NCBI RefSeq assembly: GCF_041435335.1
Contig: NZ_CP108430.1
Span: 1,612,001 to 1,676,000 of the forward strand
Length of the DNA: 64,000 nucleotides
Source: Streptomyces sp. NBC_01283
GTDB lineage: Bacteria; Actinomycetota; Actinomycetes; Streptomycetales; Streptomycetaceae
Reading direction: 5' to 3'
Below the pieces are notes generated by a model. The model searched no databases, was not told the origin of the DNA, and saw only the letters and a program-made list of their open reading frames with translations. Made by a program: the position numbers and the translations under genes. Shown in pieces: positions 27,271 to 35,032 of the stretch (the first letter of the stretch is position 1; each line of letters opens with the position of its first letter).

Positions 27271-28365
27271 ATGGAGCGAGCCCTCACATGGCACGACCTG
27301 ATCACCGCCGGCATAGCGGTGGCCGTTGGCATCGCGGCGGGTCTGCTGCTGCGCATGATCCTGCGGTGGCTGGGTGAACGGGCCAGCAGGACCCGGTGGA
27401 GCGGCGACGACGTCATCGTCGACGCCGTGCGCACCCTGGTCCCCTGTGCGGCGATCACCGCGGGCCTGGCCGTCGCGGCGGCCGCTCTCCCGCTCACTCC
27501 CCGGACCGGCCGCAACGTCTCGATGACACTGACGGCCCTGCTCGTCCTGGCCGGGACCCTGACGGCGGCGCGTGTGGTCACGCGTCTGGTGAAGTCCCTG
27601 GCGCAGTCCCGATCGGGCGTCGCGGGCTCGGCGACGATCTTCGTCAACATCACCCGGGTCGTCGTGCTCGCGATGGGCTTCCTCGTCGTCCTGCAGACGC
27701 TCGGCGTCTCCATAGCGCCACTGCTCACGGCTCTGGGTGTGGGCGGCCTCGCGGTGGCCCTGGCCCTCCAGGACACGCTGGCCAACCTCTTCGCGGGCGT
27801 ACACATCCTCGCCGCGAAGACGGTCCAGCCGGGCGACTACATCAAGCTCAGCAGCGGCGAAGAGGGCTACGTCGTCGACATCAACTGGCGCAACACGGTG
27901 GTGCGTCAGCTGTCGAACAACCTCGTCATCATCCCCAACGCCCAGCTCGCGGGCACCAACATGACCAATTTCAGCCGCCCCGAGCAGGATCTGTCGATCA
28001 TGGTCCAGGTCGGTGTCAGCTACGACAGCGACCTGGAGCAGGTCGAGCGCGTCACGACCGAGGTCGTGGAGAGCGTCATGAAGGACGTCGACGGCGCCCT
28101 ACCCGAGCACGAACCGGCCGTGCGCTTCCACACGTTCGGCGACTCCAGGATCAGCTTCACGGTGATCCTGGGCGTCGGCGAGTTCAGCGACCAGTACCGC
28201 ATCAAGCACGAGTTCATCAAGCAGCTCCACCAGCGCTACCGCGCCGAGGGCATCCGGGTGCCCGCCCCGGTCAGGACGGTGAACGTCCAGCAGGGCGAGC
28301 TGCCGCCGGGCCTGATCCCGCACCAGCGCGAGGCCGTGGCACCGACGACGAAGCCGGTGTCGTAA
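27271..28365 (+). CDS. MscS-family mechanosensitive channel
   Basis: A 364-residue small-conductance channel. Four hydrophobic segments precede the pore helix, whose signature GVGGLAVALALQDTLANLF is near residue 160. The beta domain follows with GDYIKLSSGEEGYV and NLVIIPNAQLAGTNMTNFS. The protein should open under membrane tension to release solutes at hypo-osmotic shock. ATG 27271 is favoured because GGAG lies upstream; a GTG ten codons earlier is the alternative. Transcription ends at a strong hairpin 22 bp after the stop. Confidence 0.93.
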   Translation: MERALTWHDLITAGIAVAVGIAAGLLLRMILRWLGERASRTRWSGDDVIVDAVRTLVPCAAITAGLAVAAAALPLTPRTGRNVSMTLTALLVLAGTLTAARVVTRLVKSLAQSRSGVAGSATIFVNITRVVVLAMGFLVVLQTLGVSIAPLLTALGVGGLAVALALQDTLANLFAGVHILAAKTVQPGDYIKLSSGEEGYVVDINWRNTVVRQLSNNLVIIPNAQLAGTNMTNFSRPEQDLSIMVQVGVSYDSDLEQVERVTTEVVESVMKDVDGALPEHEPAVRFHTFGDSRISFTVILGVGEFSDQYRIKHEFIKQLHQRYRAEGIRVPAPVRTVNVQQGELPPGLIPHQREAVAPTTKPVS

Positions 28366-28386
28366 CCCAAGACGCCTCAAACCTCA

Positions 28387-28423
28387 ACGAGGGCAGCACC
28401 GCGTCACACGGTGCTGCCCTCGT
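28387..28423 (+). terminator. Strong hairpin terminator after the MscS gene
   Basis: Perfect 15-bp arms (28387-28401 and 28409-28423) around a 7-nt loop, starting 22 bp after the MscS stop. It has no U-tract. It insulates the channel gene from the ABC operon promoter that follows. Confidence 0.85.
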
Positions 28424-28470
28424 CCACGTGCGGGACCGCCGACCACCACAGCCGTGGACAGACGCCCTGT

Positions 28471-28523
28471 TTGACAGACCCCGATCACGCAGATCATGAT
28501 TCCATTAATTGTTTAATGGAATC
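28471..28523 (+). promoter_or_regulatory. Promoter and palindromic operator of the ABC/GntR operon
   Basis: TTGACA at 28471-28476 is a consensus -35 element and CATGAT at 28495-28500, 18 bp on, is a fair -10. Directly after and overlapping it is a perfect inverted repeat with 11-bp arms (28498-28508 and 28513-28523, arm core ATTCCATTAA) and a 4-bp centre. The AT-rich operator covers the probable transcription start, 16 bp before the GTG of the ATPase gene. The YtrA-like regulator encoded by the third gene is the expected ligand. Confidence 0.75.
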
Positions 28524-28538
28524 GAGAGAGGTGCTGCG

Positions 28539-29495
28539 GTGGACACGACCATGGACGACACCGCCGGGGCCGGTGGACCCTCGGGCGCGCCCGCGCTAGA
28601 GGCCCGCGGTCTCGGCAAGCGATACCGCCGCGGGTGGGCGCTGCGTGACTGTTCCTTCCGGCTGCCCGCCGGGCGGATCTGCGGTCTTGTCGGCCCCAAC
28701 GGAGCAGGAAAGAGCACCCTGTTGGGGCTCGCCACCCGTCTCGTGGCCCCCACCGAGGGCGAACTGCGCATCTTCGGCGTGCCGGCGGGCGAGCCCGCCG
28801 CGATGCCCCGTTACGCGTTCCTCTCCCAGGACAAGCCGCTGTTCAAGCGGTTCACCGTGGCCGAGACGCTGCGCCTGGGCCGGGAGCTCAACCCCGGCTG
28901 GGACACGGAGGCCGCAGAGCGCATCGTGCGGGCGGGGCGGCTGCCCCTGGACGCCAAGGTCGGCACGCTCTCGGGCGGGCAGCGCACGCGCGTCGCGTTC
29001 GCCCTCGCCTTCGGCAAGCGGCCCGATCTGCTGCTGCTCGACGAGCCGATGGCCGATCTGGACCCACTGGCCCGGGACGAGATGAGTTCGCTGCTGATGT
29101 CCGAGGCCGTCGAGCGCGGCACGACGGTGGTGATGTCCTCCCACATGCTGTCCGAGCTTGAGGACATGTGCGACTACCTCCTGGTCGTCGCCGGCGGCCG
29201 GATCCGGATGGCGGGCGACACCGAGGAACTGCTCCCGGCCCACGCCCTGGTGACCGGCCTCGCCCCCGACGGGAAGCCGCCCGCGGACCTCGCCCCGCAC
29301 ACGGTGGTCGAATTCCGGGTCCAGGGGCGCCAGTTCCGAGCCCTCCTGCGCCCCCACGGCCCACTGGCCCCGGACTGGGAGGTGACCGAGCCGAGCCTGG
29401 AGGAGGTCCTGCTCGCCCACCTCCGCTCGCCGGACGCGGAACCGCTGTTCACGCAGGACGCCCGTATCGAGGCGGAAGGAAACGTCGCCGCATGA
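28539..29495 (+). CDS. ABC transporter ATP-binding protein
   Basis: A 318-residue ATPase with Walker A GPNGAGKST, signature LSGGQRTRVAFALAFG and Walker B LLLLDEPMADLDP, all intact, plus a C-terminal extension of about 90 residues as in drug-export or YtrB-type ATPases. I start it at GTG 28539 behind GAGAGAGG; the longer reading begins inside the operator palindrome. Its stop overlaps the start of the permease gene as ATGA. With the YtrA-type regulator two genes on, it forms a compact exporter operon, possibly induced by envelope stress. Confidence 0.93.
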   Translation: MDTTMDDTAGAGGPSGAPALEARGLGKRYRRGWALRDCSFRLPAGRICGLVGPNGAGKSTLLGLATRLVAPTEGELRIFGVPAGEPAAMPRYAFLSQDKPLFKRFTVAETLRLGRELNPGWDTEAAERIVRAGRLPLDAKVGTLSGGQRTRVAFALAFGKRPDLLLLDEPMADLDPLARDEMSSLLMSEAVERGTTVVMSSHMLSELEDMCDYLLVVAGGRIRMAGDTEELLPAHALVTGLAPDGKPPADLAPHTVVEFRVQGRQFRALLRPHGPLAPDWEVTEPSLEEVLLAHLRSPDAEPLFTQDARIEAEGNVAA

Positions 29496-30466
29496 GCACC
29501 ACCCTCACCGAGAAGCAGCGCACCGCGCGGTCACCCAGGAAGCCGGGGCTGCTGCACGGGGTCACCTGGCTCGTCGTACGCCAGCACCGCACCGCTCTGT
29601 GGGCCATCGCAGCCGCGACGCTGCTCGGCGCGGCCCTGATCGTCCAGCAGCGCGGCGAGATGTCCGCCATGCTCGACCAGCTCGGCTGGCCCGGCAAGGA
29701 CGTCACGCTGTCCTCCACCCCGGAGGGACTCGGCTACATCACCCAGGCCCTGAACTCCCTGCCCGTCGCCCTCGGTGTCTTCCTCGGCGCGCCGCTCATC
29801 GCGGGCGACCAGGAGCACGGCACCGCGCAGCTGGTCACCACGCAGTCGGTGCCGCGCCGCCGCTGGCTCGCGGTGAAGCTCGCCTGGTGCCTTTCGCTGG
29901 TCCTGGTGTCCACCGTGGTGCTCGCCACGCTGTTCACCTGGTGGTGGGAGCCCTACCGCGAGTTCTTCCCCTCGGACTGGATGCAGGGGGTCGTGTTCGA
30001 CAACACGGGTCCGATGCTCACGGCGCTCTCCCTCTTCTTCACCACCTGCGGCATCGCGATCGGCATGCTGCTGCGCCGGACGCTGCGGGCCATGATGGCG
30101 ACGTTCCTCTTCGCCGGCGTCGTGGAGTTCGCTTTCGGCGAGTTCCGCGACCGCCTGGCCACGCCGCGTGTGGTCACCTACCCGATGAACGGCGACGCCC
30201 CGGCGTTCCTCGACCAGGCGGTCGAGCACGACCGGTGGATCGGCAGCGCGGACGGTCAGCTCTACGGATGGGGCACATGCTCCGAACCCACCGAGAAGGC
30301 CACCACCGCCTGCATCAAGGAGCACGGCATCGTCAACGACGTCGTCGAGTACTTCGGCTACGACCAGATGCCCGGCATGCAGTGGACCGGCGCCGCCCTG
30401 CTGCTCGGCGGCACCGCCGTCGTGGCGGTGTTCATCCTGTGGTGGACGACGCGACGGCCCCTGTAG
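29492..30466 (+). CDS. ABC transporter permease (ABC-2 type)
   Basis: A 324-residue membrane protein with about six hydrophobic segments. The first is in VRQHRTALWAIAAATLLGAALIV; a 70-residue extracytoplasmic loop between the last two contains two cysteines (GTCSEPTEKATTAC) that could form a disulfide. The segment APLIAGDQEHGTAQLVTTQS is typical of ABC-2 permeases, whose cytoplasmic elbow couples to the ATPase. It is translationally coupled to the ATPase gene. The substrate is unknown; lantibiotic or antibiotic efflux is the common role in this operon type. Confidence 0.9.
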   Translation: MSTTLTEKQRTARSPRKPGLLHGVTWLVVRQHRTALWAIAAATLLGAALIVQQRGEMSAMLDQLGWPGKDVTLSSTPEGLGYITQALNSLPVALGVFLGAPLIAGDQEHGTAQLVTTQSVPRRRWLAVKLAWCLSLVLVSTVVLATLFTWWWEPYREFFPSDWMQGVVFDNTGPMLTALSLFFTTCGIAIGMLLRRTLRAMMATFLFAGVVEFAFGEFRDRLATPRVVTYPMNGDAPAFLDQAVEHDRWIGSADGQLYGWGTCSEPTEKATTACIKEHGIVNDVVEYFGYDQMPGMQWTGAALLLGGTAVVAVFILWWTTRRPL

Positions 30467-30545
30467 GGACTCCCTGTGAGGCCGCCGGTGACGGCGAGTA
30501 CGTAAAGTATCGACCGACGAGCAGAGGGTGCAGAAGGTGGGGACA

Positions 30546-30941
30546 GTGGTCGAATTCCGTATCGACCGGCGCAGCGGCGTGGCCACATATCTGCAGATCG
30601 TGCGGCAGGTCGAACAGGCCCTGCGCATGGGCGCGTTGGTGGAGGGTGACCGGCTGCCCACCGCGGCCCAGGTGGCCGCTGCCACCAAGGTGAACCCGAA
30701 CACGACGCTCAAGGCGTACCGCGAGCTGGAGCGCGCGGGTCTCGCCGAGGTCCGCCAGGGCGCGGGCACCTTCATCACCCGCTCCCTCGCCCGCCCCCAG
30801 GCGGGGCCGGACTCGCCCCTGCAGACCGCCCTCACGGAGTGGATGCGGGAGGCGCGGTCGGCGGGGCTCACCGGACAGGACGTCACAGCGCTGTTCGAAG
30901 CGGTGCACGCGGCCACCTTCCAGGGGGACGCGGTCGGCTGA
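30546..30941 (+). CDS. GntR-family regulator, YtrA subfamily
   Basis: A 131-residue short GntR regulator. The winged helix-turn-helix is at about 10-75 (GVATYLQIVRQVEQALRMG, LPTAAQVAAATKVNPNTTLKAYREL), followed by only about 50 residues, the mark of the YtrA subfamily with its small dimerisation tail. GTG 30546 gives the family start VVEFRIDRRSG; GTG codons at 30528 and 30537 are alternatives. It is the third gene of the ABC operon, 79 bp after the permease, and most likely represses the whole operon at the 11-4-11 palindrome. Confidence 0.88.
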   Translation: MVEFRIDRRSGVATYLQIVRQVEQALRMGALVEGDRLPTAAQVAAATKVNPNTTLKAYRELERAGLAEVRQGAGTFITRSLARPQAGPDSPLQTALTEWMREARSAGLTGQDVTALFEAVHAATFQGDAVG

Positions 30942-30977
30942 GCCAGGCCTCACAGGGGCCGCCCTCGACAAACCCCG

Positions 30978-30991
30978 TAAGCGACCGCTTA
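30978..30991. promoter_or_regulatory. Palindrome in the acyl-CoA dehydrogenase promoter
   Basis: TAAGCG-AC-CGCTTA is a perfect 6-2-6 inverted repeat, 68 bp before the acyl-CoA dehydrogenase start. Similar TetR-type operators control fatty-acid degradation genes in actinobacteria. A related AAGCG/CGCTT repeat lies before the flavin reductase gene at 38018. Confidence 0.55.
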
Positions 30992-31058
30992 GTATCGGGT
31001 ATGCGGGGCTCCCTGCCCCGGGATCGCTGCCGCCGCCGTCACCGCATGGAGAATCCGC

Positions 31059-32855
31059 ATGGCATCCCTGCTCCTGTCCCGTCGTGACCTCGATTTCCTG
31101 CTGTACGAGTGGCTCGACGTGCCCGCGCTCACCGGCCGGGAGCGGTTCGCGGACCACTCCCGGGAGACGTTCGACGCCGCCCTGGAGCTGAGCGAGCAGA
31201 TCGCCACCCGGCACTTCGCCCCGCACAACAAGAAGAACGACTCCCAGGAGCCCACCTTCGACGGGGAGCGGGTGCACGTCATCCCCGAGGTGAAGGAAGC
31301 GCTGCGGGTCTTCGGCGACTCGGGGCTCCTGGCGAGCGCCATGGACCACGAGATCGGCGGCGGGCAGCTGCCGGCCGTGGTGGCGCAGGCCTGCTTCGCG
31401 TGGTTCCAGGCGGCGAACGTCGGCACGGCCGCGTACCCCTTCCTGACCATGGGCAACGCCAATCTGCTCCTCGCGCACGCCTCGAAGGAGCAGATCGACA
31501 CCTTCGTGCGCCCCATGGTGGAGGGCCGCTTCCTGGGGACGATGTGCCTCTCCGAGCCGCAGGCCGGTTCGTCGCTCGCCGATGTGCGCACGCGCGCCGA
31601 GGAGCGGCCGGACGGGACGTACCGCCTCTTCGGGAACAAGATGTGGATCTCCGGCGGCGAGCACGAGCTCTCGGAGAACATCGTGCATCTGGTGCTCGCC
31701 CGGATTCCCGGCGGTCCGCCCGGCGTGAAGGGGCTCTCGCTGTTCATCGTGCCGAAGGTGCTCGTCGGCGACGACGGTGCGCTCGGCGAGCGCAACGACG
31801 TCGTGCTCGCGGGCCTCAACCACAAGATGGGTTACCGGGGCACCACGAACACCCTGCTGAACTTCGGCGAGGGCGCCCACCGGCCCGGCGGTGAGCCCGG
31901 CGCGGTCGGCCACCTCATCGGGGAGCCGAACCGCGGGCTCGCGTACATGTTCCACATGATGAACGAGGCGCGGATCGGAGTCGGCCTCGGCGCCACCGCG
32001 CTCGGCTACACCGGCTATCTGCACGCCCTCGACTACGCGCGCACCCGCCCGCAGGGCCGGCCGCTCGCCGCGAAGGACCCGGCGTCGGCGCAGGTCCCGA
32101 TCATCGAGCACGCCGACGTACGCCGGATGCTGCTCGCCCAGAAGACGTACGTGGAGGGCGCGATGGCGCTCAACCTGTACTGCGGGCTGCTGCTCGACGA
32201 GCAGAACACGGGCACCTCGCAGGAGGCGCGCGACGAGGCAAAGCTGCTGCTCGACGTGCTCACGCCCATCGCCAAGAGCTGGCCGTCGCAGTGGTGCCTG
32301 GAGGCCAACGACCTGGCGATCCAGGTGCACGGCGGCTACGGCTACACGCGCGAGTACAACGTCGAGCAGTTCTACCGCGACAACCGCCTCAACCCCATCC
32401 ACGAGGGCACGCACGGCATCCACGGCCTCGACCTGCTCGGCCGCAAGGTGATCATGGACGGCGGCGCGGGCCTCCGGCTGCTCGTCCGGCGGATCTCGCG
32501 GACGTCCGCCCGCGCCAACGCGGTGGGCGGTTCCGCGGCCGGGTACGGGCGTGCGCTCGACGCGGCCGCGGCGCGTGCGGTGGAGGTGACCCAGCGGCTC
32601 TGGTCGACCGGTGACCCGCAGACGGCGCTCGCCAACGCGAGCGTCTACCTCGAAGCGGTCGGGCACGTGGTCGTGGCCTGGATGTGGCTGGAGCAGCTGC
32701 TCGCGGCCGAGCCCGGCACCGAGGACTTCCACGCGGGCAAGCGCGGCGCCTGCCGCTACTTCTTCCGCCATGAACTGCCCAAGACCGAAGCCCAGTTCAC
32801 GCTCCTGGAGAGCCTGGACCGGACCGCTCTCGAACTGGACGAGAACGCCTTCTGA
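31059..32855 (+). CDS. Acyl-CoA dehydrogenase (long, AidB/FadE5-like)
   Basis: A 598-residue flavoenzyme introducing the alpha-beta double bond in acyl-CoA. At nearly 600 residues it belongs to the long class with an extra C-terminal domain. Characteristic segments are MCLSEPQAGSSLADVRTRA (FAD loop, about 167-185), ISGGEHELSENIVHLVLARI, and IQVHGGYGYTREYNVEQFYRD with NPIHEGTHGIHGLDLLG, where the catalytic acidic residue is expected. ATG 31059 begins MASLLLSRRDLDFLLYEW. The 3' end overlaps the convergent membrane-protein gene by 59 bp. A 6-2-6 palindrome upstream suggests TetR-type control. Confidence 0.93.
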   Translation: MASLLLSRRDLDFLLYEWLDVPALTGRERFADHSRETFDAALELSEQIATRHFAPHNKKNDSQEPTFDGERVHVIPEVKEALRVFGDSGLLASAMDHEIGGGQLPAVVAQACFAWFQAANVGTAAYPFLTMGNANLLLAHASKEQIDTFVRPMVEGRFLGTMCLSEPQAGSSLADVRTRAEERPDGTYRLFGNKMWISGGEHELSENIVHLVLARIPGGPPGVKGLSLFIVPKVLVGDDGALGERNDVVLAGLNHKMGYRGTTNTLLNFGEGAHRPGGEPGAVGHLIGEPNRGLAYMFHMMNEARIGVGLGATALGYTGYLHALDYARTRPQGRPLAAKDPASAQVPIIEHADVRRMLLAQKTYVEGAMALNLYCGLLLDEQNTGTSQEARDEAKLLLDVLTPIAKSWPSQWCLEANDLAIQVHGGYGYTREYNVEQFYRDNRLNPIHEGTHGIHGLDLLGRKVIMDGGAGLRLLVRRISRTSARANAVGGSAAGYGRALDAAAARAVEVTQRLWSTGDPQTALANASVYLEAVGHVVVAWMWLEQLLAAEPGTEDFHAGKRGACRYFFRHELPKTEAQFTLLESLDRTALELDENAF

Positions 32856-33471
32856 CCGAGGGTCTCCCGACCCAGAAGTACAGGAACACCGAGCACACCG
32901 CCGCGAACGCGCACCACGTGGAGATGTACTCGTGCCGCCACAGCAGCACACACACCGTCGCCCCGACGGCGACCAGGACGCCGAAGAGGACCAGGCCCCG
33001 GTCGCCGGAGAGGAGCAGCGAGCCGACGGTGGCGAGCAGATATCCGGCGATGATCAGCTCGGGCCGGGGCAGACCGAACGCGTACCCGACCGTGTGGCCG
33101 CGGATCTCGGCCGTCACGGTGCGGGTCGCCAGGTAGTAGGAGAGCGCCGCCGACGTCGCGACGCCCGCCAGGAGCGGGATCAGCAGACGGCGGCGGGCGC
33201 TCGGGGGCCCCGCGCACAGCACCGCAAGCGGCAGCCAGAGAGGGAGCAGCGGCAGGGCGATCACGGCCCAGGCGACGGTGGCGGGGCCGGTGCCGCCGTC
33301 GGCGCGCCAGACCTGGGACTCGATGATCTGGTGCGCGCCGAGCAGCAGCGGGAGCGCGGCCATCGGCAGGTCGCGCGGGCGGCCCCCACGGGCCGCGCGG
33401 GTCACACAGGCGACCCCCACGGCTGCGACACCCACGCCTGCCACGAGATCGGCCGTCGCGCTCCAGCACAT
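32797..33471 (-). CDS. DUF6629-like integral membrane protein
   Basis: A 224-residue protein with about seven hydrophobic segments, beginning MCWSATADLVAGVGVAAVG. The MCWSA start, DLPMAALPLLLGAHQIIE and the late WCAFAAVCSVFLYFW segment match a Streptomyces membrane family I know as DUF6629. Its function is unknown. ATG 33471 is chosen so the protein begins with the conserved MCWS. The last 19 residues are basic and overlap the 3' end of the convergent acyl-CoA dehydrogenase gene, so the exact C-terminus is not conserved sequence. Confidence 0.8.
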   Translation of the reverse strand: MCWSATADLVAGVGVAAVGVACVTRAARGGRPRDLPMAALPLLLGAHQIIESQVWRADGGTGPATVAWAVIALPLLPLWLPLAVLCAGPPSARRRLLIPLLAGVATSAALSYYLATRTVTAEIRGHTVGYAFGLPRPELIIAGYLLATVGSLLLSGDRGLVLFGVLVAVGATVCVLLWRHEYISTWCAFAAVCSVFLYFWVGRPSVRRRSRPVRERSGPGSPGA

Positions 33472-33526
33472 GATCCCCACGCTAGGGCCCCCGCCGCCCG
33501 GCGGCGCGGCGGGCGGTCCGGCGGGG

Positions 33527-34930
33527 TTACGCGGCCCCGCCCGGGTCGGGCTCGATGTTCTGGTTGAGGCGGAAGACGTTGTCCGGGTCGTACGCGGCCT
33601 TGACCCGCGCCAGGCGTGCGTAGTTCCCGCGGTAGCTCGCCCGCACCCGCTCCTGCCCCTCCTCCATCATCATGTTCACGTAGGCGCCGCCCGCCGAGTA
33701 CGGGTGCAGCGCGTCGAAGTAGTCGACGGCCCAGCGCCTGATGAGGTCGGTGTTGGCCGGATCTGTGTCCACTCCCGCGTAGACACAGGCCCAGCGTGCG
33801 CCCCGGTAGCTCCACGCGGTGTCCGCGGAGCCGTGGTCGTGGGCGGCACCGTCGATGGGGTAGAGGTGCATCGTCGACTTCATGGTCGGCACGTCGGGGC
33901 CGAACTTGGCGTGCAGGGCGATGGCGTCGTCAGGGATCTCGTCGACGAAGTCCGCCCGCCAGTACCACTGGTCGCCGGGCGGGTAGAGCCCGTCGAACAT
34001 GGACTGGAGCACGGGGTGCGGCATCTCCGACACGGCGTGCAGGAGCGGGTCGGGCAGCGCGTCGAGCAGGGGCGCCATGGCGTGGGCCGCCGCGTCGGGG
34101 TCGTCGTGGGTGTGGCACCACACGATGCCGCAGACCTTGCGCAGGTGGAAATTCTCCGGGAAGGGCGGAGCCGGGGGCACCGTGCCGTACATGAAGAAGC
34201 CGTTCACCTCGCGCGGCGCCCGGGGCAGGAAGTCCCGGTACGCGGCGAGGACCTCCGCGCCGCGTTCCGCGGGCCAGAAGGTGGGGCCCGCGACGACCGT
34301 GCCCAGCTCGTGCAGCCGGAAGAGGAAGGAGGTGACGACGCCGAAGTTGCCGCCACCGCCGCGGATCGCCCAGTACAGGTCCGGGTTCTCGTCGGCGCCC
34401 GCCCGCACCTGGCGGCCGTCGGCCAGGACGACGTCGGCCTCCAGGAGGTTGTCGATGCTCAGCCCGAACCTGCGGGTGAGGTGGCCGAGGCCGCCGCCGA
34501 GGGTGAGCCCGCCGACCCCGGTCGAGGAGATGATGCCGCTCGGCGTGGCCAGGCCGTACGCGTGCGTGGCGCGGTCCACCTCGCTCCAGACGCAGCCTCC
34601 GCCGACCCGTGCCGTGCGCGCCGCCGCGTCGACCTCGATCGACTTGAGCGGCGAGAGGTCGGCGACCACGCCTCCGTCGACGGTGCCGAGGCCCGCTCCG
34701 TGGTGGCCGCCGCCGCGGACCGCGAGCGGCAGGCCGTGCGCGCGGGCGAAGCCGATGACACCGGACACGTCGTCGGCGTCGGTGCAGCGGGCGACGAGCG
34801 CGGGCCGCTTGTCGGCCATCGCGTTGTAGACGGCGCGCGCCTCGTCGTACCCGACGTCGTCCGGACCTTTCAACTCCCCTTTGAAGCTTGCCAGTTCATG
34901 GCGCGCTGCCTGTGCGGGCGTGATGGACAT
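33527..34930 (-). CDS. FAD-binding oxidoreductase, berberine-bridge type
   Basis: A 467-residue flavin oxidase of the PCMH/BBE family. RGGGHHGAG at about 74-82 carries the histidine that covalently binds FAD. GGLTLGGGLGHLTRRFGLSIDNL and AIRGGGGNFGVVTSF complete the FAD domain, and the C-terminal BBE element contains NMMMEEGQERVRASYRGNYARL. The protein has no signal peptide. ATG 34930 starts MSITPAQAARHEL. It lies just downstream of the LAL regulator on the same strand and may be under its control. Substrate unknown; the family oxidises sugars, alkaloids and polyketides. Confidence 0.92.
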   Translation of the reverse strand: MSITPAQAARHELASFKGELKGPDDVGYDEARAVYNAMADKRPALVARCTDADDVSGVIGFARAHGLPLAVRGGGHHGAGLGTVDGGVVADLSPLKSIEVDAAARTARVGGGCVWSEVDRATHAYGLATPSGIISSTGVGGLTLGGGLGHLTRRFGLSIDNLLEADVVLADGRQVRAGADENPDLYWAIRGGGGNFGVVTSFLFRLHELGTVVAGPTFWPAERGAEVLAAYRDFLPRAPREVNGFFMYGTVPPAPPFPENFHLRKVCGIVWCHTHDDPDAAAHAMAPLLDALPDPLLHAVSEMPHPVLQSMFDGLYPPGDQWYWRADFVDEIPDDAIALHAKFGPDVPTMKSTMHLYPIDGAAHDHGSADTAWSYRGARWACVYAGVDTDPANTDLIRRWAVDYFDALHPYSAGGAYVNMMMEEGQERVRASYRGNYARLARVKAAYDPDNVFRLNQNIEPDPGGAA

Positions 34931-35032
34931 GTGCTCCCCCGTTGGATCGGTGTATCCCGATCCGTCCGTTCTAGTACCGCCCGGGACACACCGATATCCG
35001 TGCCCGCCACCCAGCTCACGGTCGCCGATTAC

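Noticed and set aside
34946..34995. ATCGGTGT ... ACACCGAT inverted repeat before the flavin oxidase gene
   Set aside because: The arms are 34 bp apart, too distant for a simple operator, and there is no second copy; recorded but not called.
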